64,000 nucleotides of DNA from Dipteris shenzhenensis (taxonomy: Eukaryota > Polypodiophyta > Polypodiopsida > Gleicheniales). The stretch is from the NCBI GenBank assembly GCA_047967505.1, contig CM106539.1; one strand, given 5' to 3'. The translations under genes were made by a program, and so were the position numbers. Of the stretch, positions 45,190 to 56,412 are shown one piece after another (positions within the stretch are counted from its first letter, which is position 1; each line of letters starts with the position of its first letter). The notes beneath the pieces are model-generated. The model did no database searches. It had not been told where the DNA came from and saw only the letters and a list, made by a program, of their open reading frames with translations.

Positions 45190-46284
45190 CATGGGATGTC
45201 ATAGTAGCTAGTCCCTGCTATGCGTGATGGAGTTTATGGTTTTCAATCTTATGAGTGACTATCGTGAGATTGAGACTGCACTATGTTGTGTTTTTAGAGG
45301 ATGAGTTTGGGAATGTTCCTGGATTCATCTAGGTATATGCTTCTGCCGTATTAGCGGACATGCAAATTTCACCTTGTGAAGTTTTTGTCCAAGTTGCGGC
45401 CTGCTGGTATTGTGATAATTCTTTCTATCTTAAATGGTGCGTTGCCCTATCAGCTAGATTTAGATTTATATGCTCGTTTGGGAGAGACTAAAATGAAATC
45501 GTCTAGACTTCACAAGCAGTTGTAGCTTGAATGAAGAGATTTGGACTACTTTTTGATTAGCTTTCTCCTTTAGTGCTAGCCTTCATCATCGCTGAGTTTG
45601 CCCTTCACCTCCGAAGTGCCGAGAAAAACTCAGTACGAAGACTTTGTATAAATGGATGCTCAAGTATGTGTGGGTGTGTGGATTTGTATGTGTGAGAGCA
45701 TACTTTTATACTATGGTCTACACCCACTATTGGGCGCTGATGATGTCATTGGGGATATCATAGTAGCTAGTCCCTGCTATGCGTGATGGAGTTTATGGCT
45801 TTCAATCTTATGAGTGACTATCGTGAGATTGAAATTGCACTATGTTGTGTTTTTAGAGGATGAGTTTGGGAATGTTCTTGGATTCATCTAGGTATATGCT
45901 TCTGCCGTATCAGCGGACATGCAAATTTCACCTTGTGAAGTTTTCGTCCAAGTTGCGGCCTGTTGGTATTGCGATAATTCTTTCTATCTTAAACGGTGCG
46001 TTGCCCTATTAGCTAGATTTAGATTCAGATGCTCGTTTGGGAGGGACTAAAATGAAATCGTTTAGACTTCACAAGCAGCTGTGTAGCTTGAATGAAGAGA
46101 TTTGGACTACTTTTTGATTAGCCTTCTCCTTTAGTGCTAGCCGTCGTCATGGCTGAGTTTGCCCTTCACCTACGGAGTGCCGACAGAAACTCAGTACGAA
46201 GGCTTTGTATAAATGGATGTTTAAGTATGTGTGGGTGTGTGGATTTGTATGTGTGAGAGCATACTTTTATACTATGGTCTACAT
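45190..46284 (+). repeat. family-C tandem array (unit 559 bp)
   Basis: One full unit (45,339-45,897) is preceded by the 3' part of another (45,190-45,338) and followed by the 5' part of a third (45,898-46,284). Each unit runs from gcttctgccgtatnagcgg to ctaggtatat. The full unit carries the ribozyme-like core at 45,591-45,747. The third unit has good stem III and GAAA strands but is cut off before its CTGATGA strand. Confidence 0.9.
45591..45747 (+). ncRNA. degenerate hammerhead-like core (family C tandem unit)
   Basis: Stem III is GCTGAGT (45,591-45,597) with ACTCAGT (45,628-45,634). Stem I is TGCCC (45,599-45,603) with GGGCG (45,732-45,736), 5 bp. CTGATGA is 45,737-45,743. The GAAA strand reads AAAA, and the stem II partner is also changed, so this copy is probably dead. 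The long linking hairpin is retained. Confidence 0.5.
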
Positions 46285-46824
46285 CCCTCCGGTGGACTCA
46301 GGAGGACTCAGGAGGTCCTAAAACTTCTATGTTGCTCATCATTCGCACTCCGGTGGAGTTTACAAACAGCTCTGTTTCCAAAAACGTTTTTCAGTCCGTG
46401 TGTTGGACCCAATGATTGAGACCACGGTTTCCAAAACCGTCTGTCCCATTGCGTTCCGGACGCCCAAAAACCCCTACCTATCAGTTCTTACGCGATTTGG
46501 TGGAGGATTTTCAGAGTTATAGATCTCTGTGTATTCGATTTCGTCTCTCTGTTATGCATTTTTCATTCTAAGGTTTTGAAACCTTAGATTTATGCCACAT
46601 GGCAGTGGATAAGTGTTGACTCCCATTTCTCACTCATCAGTTGGGATTTTGGAGTTCTGGCAGAAGAGAGATATTTGCAGATTTTCTTGCCGAGTCCGAT
46701 TATGCAATGGCGCCCATGTTTTGAGGCATCTCAGGTTCTATTTTCAGTAGCGGTCATTACCGTGGGACTATGATTTCTTGAGCATACATTATGCAGATCA
46801 CTCTGGTTGCAGTTTGAGCAGTGT
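46285..46824. other. unassigned stretch
   Basis: Unique-looking sequence with a small GGACTCAGGA duplication near 46,300. No gene or repeat end recognised. Confidence 0.4.
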
Positions 46825-46980
46825 CACGTCAGTGGGGATGTCATAGTAGCTAGTCCTTGCTATGCGTGATGGACTTTATGGTTTTCAATCTTATGAGTGA
46901 CTATCGTGAGATTGAAACTGCACTATGTTGTGTTTTTAGAGGATGAGTTTGGGAATGTTTCTGGATCCATCTAGGTATAT
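46825..46980 (+). repeat. family-C 3' part
   Basis: Matches the last 150 bp of the C unit, from tcagtggggatgtcatag to ctaggtatat. The ribozyme-like core is absent. Confidence 0.88.
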
Positions 46981-47045
46981 AATGGCAGAATAGGCTGAGC
47001 ATGTGTTTTCACTCCTTTCCTTAAAAAGTAGAGATATTTATGTTT

Positions 47046-47275
47046 TAAGATTTAGTAGATGAAATTTGTATGTGTGAGAACATATGTTTATACTATCCTC
47101 TACACCCACTGTTGGAACTGATCAAGTCGGTGGGGATGTCATACAGCACTATCGATCTCATGACAGTGACAAGGGTTGAAAGCCATAAACTCCATCACGC
47201 ATAGTAGGGACTTGCTACTATTTTTAGAGGACGAGTTTCAGCATGTTCCTGGATTCATCTAGATATATATGTATT
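47046..47275 (+). repeat. family-C copy with inverted internal block
   Basis: The left part (tgtatgtgtgag to ggggatgtcata, 47,068-47,143) and the right part (tttttagagg to ctagatatat, 47,221-47,271) are in normal order. The 77 bp between them (47,144-47,220) are the reverse complement of the usual block, best conserved in the half containing tatgcgtgatgga. The CTGATGA strand is mutated to CTGATCA. Confidence 0.85.
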
Positions 47276-48020
47276 GGTGGCTGGCTGATTTTTGAGCATC
47301 ATCCATTGGTGTTTACAATTGGATTCAGGTTCTTCTTGCATGTTGGATGTAATTGCTTGGTTTTGTAACAATCATCTTGCCCAACCTTGCCAGCTGCCAG
47401 CTTGTCATCATTTAGCTACAAGTTTTGGCCTGTGTGTTGGTTCTGTATGATCTTGTGTTTATGGAACTACTTTGAGAGTGTGATGATGTCCTGGTTATGC
47501 CAGTGAGAGACAGCATGTGGTGCAGCCCTTCAAGCTTTGTTGAATAAACTCTTGTAGGGTTGAATTTTTTGGTTTTGTATGCTAAGTGTGGGAATGAACC
47601 CTGGCATGGGTTATATGAAATATAATTTTTTAAATTCTGGATTGTCTTTGAAAAATCTCAATGATGGGAGGCCCATAATTTTTATGTGTTAAGTGTTCTG
47701 CTCGAGTGGATTTTGGTTTCATATCATTGAATGCAATGAAATCTCAGGTCTTTGGATTATATTAAAGAAGCAAGATTGCATTTTGGGTAAGCTCCTTTAT
47801 TTTTACATAAGGAATGGCAGCACATGCTGAACAGCGCACACTTGTTCAGCAGAGCATTAACAAGGGTTTGACAATTTTTAGGGTTTATTGCTTGCAACAG
47901 AACACAGTTCTGTACAGTGCGAAGCAGTGGTGCAATGCCCTAGCACTACTGGTGCTTCTGCCACACCGGCGTGTCAAGTAGTTCTTCAAATTTAGGAAGC
48001 AGGATTTTGTGGTTTCATCA
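47276..48020 (+). promoter_or_regulatory. presumed promoter and 5' UTR of the KH gene
   Basis: Non-repetitive sequence upstream of the KH gene. From about 47,800 the sequence is CA-rich and transcript-like. Possible 3' splice sites (ttgcttgcaacag near 47,898 and caaatttag near 47,995) suggest a 5' UTR intron. No definite TATA box was chosen. Confidence 0.35.
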
Positions 48021-51000
48021 ATGGCTGATTCAAAGGATGAGGAAAGAGATGAGGAATGGTTTAAGGAGGTCTATGGGAAGGAATATACTGGTCCTCCTAT
48101 GCCTGGCGGTGAAAATGCTCATGATAACACCAGTGTGAAAAAAAGACCTGTTGCACAGGAAAATTCAATTGCCGGGGAATCTGATGAGGATGATGGGCCT
48201 CGTGATCCTAATGCAGTTCCCACTGACTTCACCAGTAGAGAAGCCAAAGTGTGGGAGGCCAAGGCCAAAGCAGTAGAGAGAAATTGGAAGAAAAAAAAAG
48301 AAGAGGAGCTCTTTTGTCGTATTTGTGGGGAGTATGGCCATTTTTCACAGGTATGTTTGTTATTCCCAGCAGGTAACTTCAGATCTTCTCTGCTTCTCCA
48401 TTCTTATATAGTGTCTTAGGAATTGTTGTGTAAGGGATGTTGCAAAGGCGTCCTGTTAATTCACGTTAAGTTGTAGCCTACCTTCATAGGGGCGTCTGTC
48501 TTCTCACCCCTTTCTTGGGTGAAGGATGCCATATAACCCTGGGACCAGAGGAAAACATGGTTTTGAATTCTTAGTGCATCTGCCCGTGTCTCACACCTCT
48601 CGGGCAAAGGATCTGCCATATAAGAAGAAAACTCTTGTCCTTTCTGCGATATACTTGGGTGGATGCAACCCAGAGTAACTCTTGTCCTTTGTGTAACTTG
48701 CCATCTACATTGTGACATGGCTTTTTAGACTCTATGAGGCATGAACTGAGATCTAGAGTTGGAAGGATCAAGTGTAAATTCTCTCCATGGACATATGGTG
48801 TTTTTTTGGATGTTCAGTATGATGATGTGTGGAAGATGTCACAGCATGTAGACAGTAGTCTCATGATCATGCTTTGCATAGAATCATTGTGAAGTCAAGT
48901 CTGGACGTGGGATTGTAGAGTTTTTTACAGTGTGGAAAATGGATGACAAAAGGAGACGTTTTTTCCCCTATTTGGTGGGGGGTAGTGAACTAGCTAGACA
49001 ATCATTTAACAAGGGTTGGCTTGGTCGGCAGGGGTAGAGGTAATTTGTGGATCAGGTGAATCAGGTTATGTCTTAACAGTATTCACCTTGTAGAACAACG
49101 AAAATCTGAATTTGTACAATTGGATATATTCTAGTCTTACAAAGCTAGATTTCCTGTATTCACCTTGTGGCTCAATTTCTTCTTCAAGCTCCTGTATGTA
49201 GTGGAAAGACCTTTTGCAAAAATCTAAAAAGTTTGTTTCCCTTTATGCAGTTTTAGTGAATGATACGCCAGGTTTTGTCATGGCTGGCTGTGAGTTTGCC
49301 TGAGGAAGGACATAGAAACTCTTTATATATTCCTGTCAAGTATGGAACAGAGGAAGCTTGGAAAGGAGAGAGCAACTTCGTGGTTCAATATTGCACGTGC
49401 ACCATATGGAGGAGCAAATTAACTTTCTATACTCCTAGGAATGTGTATTTTGTATATCTGGGTGGAGCACATGGCTCTGATTCAAAATTATTTGAGTTTT
49501 TGTATTAGAGAGCAGTAAGATAAAAATATTCCCATTCTTTGGGTCTATTTCTTTAATGCTCCAGCCTCTTAAGTCTGGGCATATTTTTCAAGATCTGTGA
49601 TTTTGTCTTGCAGTCAGTCCTTGAAAGTTGTGCTTAACTGCAGTAAAATGGATCATATGTTGTGAGCGAAGATCGGGGGTGTGAATCAGGAATTAAGAGC
49701 TTGAGTATGCGCTCGATCCTGATATTTTGATGTAGCATGAAGATTCTTCGAGGCCTAAACAAGCAAAGATTTCACCTCTTTCACTTGAGTCCCTCAATTG
49801 AGAAAGGCATATTGAATAGAATGCCCTAGCAATCTGTATTTTACTTGATCTATGCCTATGGCCTGGGTATTGGTGATGTGGTCATACATCCCACTGCATG
49901 TCAGGCTTGATGGGCAAACATCAAGACCAATTGTAGCATATATTTTAAATCTTTTGAAGCTCAATTAGATGATGAGAATTTGCGTTTCAGAATTACACTT
50001 ATAACCTTCCTTGTATCATTTGTTGCAAATATGCTGTTTTATTGCTTTGTGAGAATTTCCGAACTGTGTAATGTGTATGTCTTGGTATTTCATAATCTTA
50101 CTACGTAATTGCAAGCCAACTTCTTGTCAGCGCTCGAGCTTTAATGGTGTGTTCCTTGGGAAATGGGAGGGCTGTGCCTGAACACACACCAGGGGATAAG
50201 AGTGCACTGGTGGGAAACCAAAAACTCGACTGAAACTGCCATGAGCATTCAAGACTCAGAAATTATGAAATTTTGGACATATATGCAGTCTATTGTCAAA
50301 GAAGCCTTCTTTGATGAAAATGGGTATAGAAGCTAGTCCCTGCTGTGTGTATAGGTTCGATCTTGTGGGTGGTGTCATGATTCTGAACCTATTTGTTGTC
50401 TTTTTAGACTTAAGTAATTGCACCTGAATCTTAACAATCTTTCATGCTACAGTTTGACCTGGTTATGTTAGGATGCCTTTTGGGACTGTTTGAGAGTTTT
50501 TTTCAATTGTGTTCTTGTGAATAAAATCACTTGTGTGCAGGGTTGCCCAACAACTTTGGGAGCTAACCGCAAGCAAGGGGAGATTGTAGAGAGAGTCCCT
50601 GTGAAAGACAAGAGATTGAAGCCGAGAATTATAGGAACAGGGGGTGCCACAATACAGGGAATTGAAAAGGATACAGGATGCCGTTTAAAATTAGAGGACA
50701 GCCTAACAGCAGGAAATGGAGCCTTTTATATTCGAATTTCAGGCACCAATCGGGCTATGGTTGGAAAGGCTATAGAGGCAGTGAAGAAAGTTCTAGATAT
50801 GGTACAAGATGATCGGAAGCAGCTGAATCTGCGCCGGCCACAGGGTTCACTCAACCATGGCTTGAATGTGAATCCTCTGATTGCTGCACAAATGCAGCAC
50901 ATTGCCAATCAGCAAATGCACCACCACCCAAATATGCAGCCCTATCATGGACAAGTTGATGGTCCATTTGGTGAAGACCAGCACAGCATTGAGCAGCTAA

Positions 51001-52031
51001 GCCAGCTGGAAGCAAGGCGGAAGTGGGAGGCTGGAAATCAGAATGGATCCTTACCGATGTTGTCATATGGGCACAAAGGAGGTGAGGTGCAACTACTCAA
51101 CGCATGAGATTTTCAAAGCGTAAAATTTTCTATCTAGTTTACTTGGTCTAATATTTTGTATAATATTTGTACTGTTTCTTGTGTTTAGGATCTCCATACA
51201 GTCGTCAGAATCAAGATAGCAGACCAAACCAAGAGAAGGGGAGCAGGAGTTCTAAAGACCAAGGTCGTATGCAAAAAATGGAGTCAAATTATGAACAGCA
51301 GTCGATTACCCAGGCTCTTGAAGCACTTGAACACAGATTTGTCCAGGAGGCAATGGAGCTTACTAAGGAGCTTAATGATGCAGAGGACAAGGAAAATACC
51401 AGGCATCGTGAGGTTTAGACTGCACCATGCTTATAATGTATTGCTACTGATGATGAAAATGTTGTAATTTCCTTCCCTTGCTATATGTCCATCCATGTTT
51501 TCCAAGATGGCAACCTGCCTATTGCTCTGAGGCAGGTAATGATTAATGTTGTGACTGGAATAGGTTTCTGTGGTGTTGAAGGTAGAGGTCTTTTCCCATT
51601 CTTAAATTGTAAGCAGAAGCAGGTTAAAAGTTTTTGAATGGGTGCTTACTTCTTTTTTTTGATCGAAGTGCATGATGGATATTCAAGAACAATACCGGCA
51701 AAAGATTGTAACTCTCAGAGCCCAACAGGGAAAGCTGAGGGAAGATTTTTTGCGGCGCGAGGCACAATTAAGGCAACAACAGTACCAGCATCAGCGGGAG
51801 CACCCGCAGCAATCTGGCCCAACCTATCACAATTATAACGTTAGTGGACTGCCTGGCGATGGTTCTCATGATCAGGTTGGCTATGGTATGGGCTCAGTTG
51901 ACAGAAATGAAGGATTTGGAGGCTATGGCTCATTTAAAGGTGAAGGGGACTATTATGACACACCCTATCCTTTCAACAGAAACCATGGATATGAGGCAGG
52001 CATGCTTCATCCAGGGCCATATCATTATTAG
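48021..52031 (+). CDS. CCHC zinc-knuckle and KH-domain RNA-binding protein
   Basis: Four coding exons: 48,021-48,350, 50,541-51,081, 51,189-51,412 and 51,669-52,031, joined by GT-AG introns in consistent phase, 485 residues. The ATG at 48,021 opens MADSKDEERDEEWFKEVYGK. Order: acidic N-terminus; CCHC knuckle CRICGEYGHFSQGC at residues about 100-113, split by intron 1; KH domain at about 125-205 with the GxxG-type loop IIGTGGATIQGIEKDTGC; His/Gln-rich segment; helical, Glu-rich region ALEALEHRFVQEAMELTKEL; Gln-rich and Gly/Tyr-rich tail ending GPYHY. KH and knuckle domains bind single-stranded RNA, as in splicing factor SF1, but the SF1 N-terminal signature is absent. A role in nuclear pre-mRNA binding is inference. 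All exons are open. Confidence 0.9.
49079..49168 (+). mobile_element. 64-bp family-A 3' fragment in intron 1, with 13-bp target duplication
   Basis: The insert 49,092-49,155 (agaacaacgaaaatctg onwards) is flanked by perfect GTATTCACCTTGT copies (49,079-49,091 and 49,156-49,168). It equals the 3' end of family A and starts at almost the same base as the insert at 26,944. It lies in the sense orientation within the gene. Confidence 0.92.
50300..50420 (+). repeat. possible diverged family-C 3' segment in intron 1
   Basis: AGCTAGTCCCTGCT (50,331-50,344) is identical to the core of the C repeat. It is followed, as in C, by a hairpin (ataggttc paired with gaacctat) and then ttgttgtctttttaga. The helix is kept although its sequence differs, but the overall match is low. 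Confidence 0.4.
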
Positions 52032-54049
52032 ATTCCCAATGTCTATTATTGCTGTTTTATAGTGAGTTTTGAAATGATCTAGTGGGCATTAGCAGCTTTT
52101 CTTCTTCTTCGTTGAATGAAACTCAAGATACACTTTTCCTTATCTCAAGCTCTCTGGGAATTGTTTCAAATCAACGTGCTTTCAAATGACATTTGAAATG
52201 GTTAATGTAGCGTCTTTTGGACAGATTTCACTCATTTCTTGCAAAGAAACTCAGGGGATGTCTATTGGAAACTTTTCTGTTTTCCCTGTTCGCACAAGGC
52301 ACAGGTTGAAACTTGAGTAGACCCCATCTTCAGCTTCAAATTGTTTGAGTCATATGACTAGTTAGATTTTCCAATGATAAAATGAATTTCTTTTAAGTAG
52401 CTAAGAGGCTAGCAAACCTAGTAAACAAGTTGTATCCAAACTTTCACCCTCTTATATCCCATTTCGTACATAGGGAGGCTGACGATGCATACACTAATAC
52501 CATCCAAACATGATTCAATCAAGAACCAGATTTAATATGCGATTTTGAAAAATGCCCCCATGTTTTGTATTTTACATTTTTAAAACCCAAGAAACAGATT
52601 ATTTTCATTAATGTCACTTGGATTTCGGATTCATACTCCTAAACACATCTAATAGGAAGTGGTAAATGTGTGTGTGGCCCCCAATACATTGTTTACTATG
52701 ATTGGCCTGTTTTGTAATAAAGCCAATTAAAACATTTGAAGAGTCCGAGGAAAAGTTATGAACAAAAATCACGGCGGACAATATGAAAGAATGGCATTTA
52801 TGCAGCCAGAATAAGTTTGAAATAAAGAGATTCATATTAGAAGCCATGTAGTAGCTTTATTATACAAGTGTTGGGGAGGAAGGCTAGGCAAGCAACCTTG
52901 TTGGCAACCACATGACTCATGCCCAAGATGGTGGAATGATCCTAAGCAACTTTGAGAAAGTATAAGCAAAGTGATGGTCCTATGGCATTGCAATCTTCTA
53001 AGTTCAAGTGTGAAACTAAGAGTAGGGTGTCCACAAGCCTTAGAGAATAGCAACATGTGTGAAGGAAAATATAAGGTATTGGAGGCGAGTGGCACTAGTA
53101 GTTGAGTCAAAGTAGAGATTAGGGTGCAAGGCTTTGCAAATGAGTAACCAAAGCCCATCACTACATAGAAGGTAGCCATGACTAGCTTCAAAGCAAGTTG
53201 ACCAAAGCCGGCCTATATAAATGCCAGAGGGTTGGTAAACCCTTGTAGTAGTTACAAAAAGTCATGAAAGTTTGTGGAGCTCAACTAGAGCTTGGAAGAT
53301 CATTTGAGTAAGAGCAAAAGCCAACCTAAGCGATGTAAGCAACCTAAAGCAAGAAGAGGGCTCATGCTTGTCTTGGAGAGGTTATTATTAGTTTGAAGGC
53401 TCTTCTTAAGAGCTTAATAGCCTTTTGAGTAGTGTGTATTAGTAGCACCCAAGGGGGGCTTAGGGAAAATAAGCATGCCACTTGGAGAGGTGACTTAATT
53501 GAAGAAGTGCATCTTGCATAAAAGCATTTGCATAAGGGCAAGGAAGGAATAAGAGTTGGCTTGGAATAGACTACGTAAAGAAGTTGGGACAATGGCACAA
53601 TGCTTGGAAGACAAGTGAGCAACTGGAGACGTTCACTCCAAACCTATAATCAACAATACAATGTATTCGCATATACCTCGATATGTACATGTAGGTAGAT
53701 TGACCAATGAGCACTCCCCAATGTCATCATCAAATAGACAAAGATGATATTTGAATTTATCAAGGTTCTCACAACACAAGGCTTTGGTAAACACAGAGAA
53801 ATAGTGGATAGGTTGAATAGTCCCTATACTGGATGTCAATGTGTTTGAAACTCTCATGTTTTTTTGATCCTTTACCAAGTCTATGGCACTATATTATAAC
53901 AAAAAATCACACTAGTCGTATCTTGAGTACCACCAAGATCCTCTATGAGCCATCTCAACCATGTGGCTCATGAGCACTCAACCTTTGTTATGGAAAGTGC
54001 CATGGTGGATTGATTCTTGCTAGATTGTGATCCACAATTGCTTATTTGC
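52032..54049. other. 3' flank of the KH gene and intergenic DNA
   Basis: The 3' UTR probably extends into 52,100-52,300; no strong poly(A) signal was fixed. Beyond that are AT-rich sequences with short - strand open frames (52,832-53,878) lacking any recognisable domain. Confidence 0.4.
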
Positions 54050-54475
54050 GTGGGTATGTCCACATGTTTTCCTTGAGGTATAACAACTTATGGTTTGTGG
54101 TCTCATAGAGGTAAGCCTCACAAGTCCATCAACTTGTGAGCCAAGGAAAGACAAGATTTTCATACGACCTTGGCTATGTCTTCTAAACTCACGCTTAACA
54201 AGACAGCTAGATCCAGAATAGATGGCCAATGCTAAAACCAAGTTTAATAAATCAGCTATAAATTGTGGGTATGTCCACATGTTTTCCTCGAGGTATAACA
54301 ACTTTTGGTTTGTTGTCTCATAGATGTAAGCCTCACAAGTCCATCACTTGTGAGCCAAGAAAAGATAACGAAGATTTTCATATGACCTTGACTATATCTT
54401 CTAACTTGAAGCTTAACAAGACAACTAGATCTAGAGTAGATGGCAAATGCTAAAACCAAGTTCAATAAGGTGGAT
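54050..54475 (+). repeat. tandem duplication, 215-bp period
   Basis: The segment starting gtgggtatgtccacatg at 54,050 recurs at 54,265 with about 10 per cent differences, each copy ending in gctaaaaccaagtt and a few more bases. Confidence 0.9.
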
Positions 54476-54479
54476 AATT

Positions 54480-55304
54480 TAGCCTAAGTTGCATGAGTTG
54501 CTTGTTGTAGTAACTACATTTTGGTAACGGCATGAAAATTATGACATAAGCATTTCAAATCTCCTTATGATTCAACTTTACGTATACTATGAGAGATTTG
54601 TATAGATTTACTTTATATGATGGGAGTAATCAGGGGGGGATGTTTTGTCATTGTGGATCCATGAAAATATCTCATTTGGAGTCCCAATCAAGCCTATTCC
54701 CAATGGGGCTTTACCAAAATCAAAATAGAGAGGACCTATCACTCCATATTTTGAATCTAAATAGAACAGACGTAGTTATGGTCAAGACATAATAGTGAAG
54801 AAATATGACTTGCATTACACTATTTCTTTTTTCATGGATAATAATGCTAAATTTGGTAGGTGAGGGAGAGACCCCCATAGTAAAGGAGTTGCTTTTTTGG
54901 TGATCTTATTGTCGTGAGATTTTTTGGCACTCCCCAATTCTTGGTGAGTTTTATTCAACCAAACCATATAAACCAGTTCACTTTGTAGGTCCTTGAATAG
55001 CCCAGAAAGATGCTCGTAGCCAAATAGTTTAGACAATTGTAAGGAATACACTCTCCTTACACTCCATCAAGTATTCCAAACCACATAAAAACTAAACAGC
55101 CACATCAAGGCACATGTGACAAACACCTTACCCCGACAGTTGCAGCAATACCTTGCTCTCGACTCCCTTGGCACCCAAGGATTTTGCAATGTCCTCCTCA
55201 TCTCTGCCCCACCTCAACCAAAACAACCGCAAGTAAAGCAAGTATGGAGGAGAACCGCAAACTCATCACCAAAAAGCCATCAATGTTATGAGAATTGGAA
55301 TATT
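54480..55304. other. intergenic, no gene seen
   Basis: Short open frames only. No repeat or RNA gene recognised. Confidence 0.4.
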
Positions 55305-56412
55305 GCATTTCTATATAGTAGCTGATGCATGTGCGCTCGTTGTTCGTAGTGATGCATGTGTGCTCCTATGTGCCTGGATATACGGCTATGGCTGTATGAG
55401 TGTGTGGCATACTTACGCGGTGACGGTATGTGTAGCATGTGTGCACCATTTGTGTGATTTTCTGTATGTGTGGCATCAAGTGCACCATCTGATGGCATGT
55501 GTCGCATGTTTGCACCATCCATATGTGATTTATTGATTTTGTGTCACTAAAATACTGAAAGATGATTAATTGTGGTGATTAATTCCAAGGTTATTATATG
55601 CTTGAAATATTTCATTATTATTAATTTCTAGGACGGGGAATGCTTGTGGAACTTGCAAATCCTTAAAAACATAGCAAACACTTTACGAAACGACACTTTC
55701 AGAACTCACAAACAGAAGCGTGTTGGGTGTAATCTCCCCCCATAGAAGTCGTGCTCTCCTTCCATCTCCTATGTATTTGAATTCTAATTGAATCATACAA
55801 CTTCATGTACATCTCAAATTGGGAAAAAGCCCCACAAGCCACTTCCAAAATAGCTTGCTTTTCTAAAATAAAGTTATCGTTTTCCACTTTAGTTAATACG
55901 CTTAGGCTAAGCCTCTAATGTTCAAAAATTAAGTTATGTACATGAGCATTTGCAATATAAAAAAATAGGCTTAGCCTAGTTCATCCCCACATCACTGGAG
56001 TTGCGTTTATGTGCCGAAATTATAGCCTCGCCAAATGGCATTGCCCGATCAATTAGTCTTCCCTTGATTTCACAAAAATCAATAATAATGATATATTTGA
56101 AGAATATAATAATCTTGGAATTAATCACCATAAATAATCATCCTTTCAGTATTTCAGCGTGGTAGAAAATCAATAAATCACATATGGATGGTGCACGCAT
56201 GTGATAGATGCCATCAAATGGTGCACTTCATGCCATACATACATAAAATTGCATGGACGGTGCACACATGCTATACATGCCTTCATCGCATAAGTGGTGC
56301 ACATAATGCCACACACTCATATAGCCATTAGTGATATATCTAGCCATGTAGGAGCACACATGCGTCACTACGAACAGCGAGCACACATGCATCAGTTGCA
56401 TGATAGAAATGC
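55305..56412. mobile_element. 1.1-kb foldback element with long terminal inverted repeats
   Basis: Left arm 55,305-55,627 and right arm 56,076-56,412 are imperfect reverse complements, both starting GCATTTCTAT from the outside. The arms hold many gtgcaccat/atgtgtgg subrepeats. The 450-bp centre has no transposase. The flanking bases tggaatatt and tggatcttg are only weakly alike, so no target duplication is proven. Probably a non-autonomous DNA transposon of foldback or MULE type. Confidence 0.7.
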
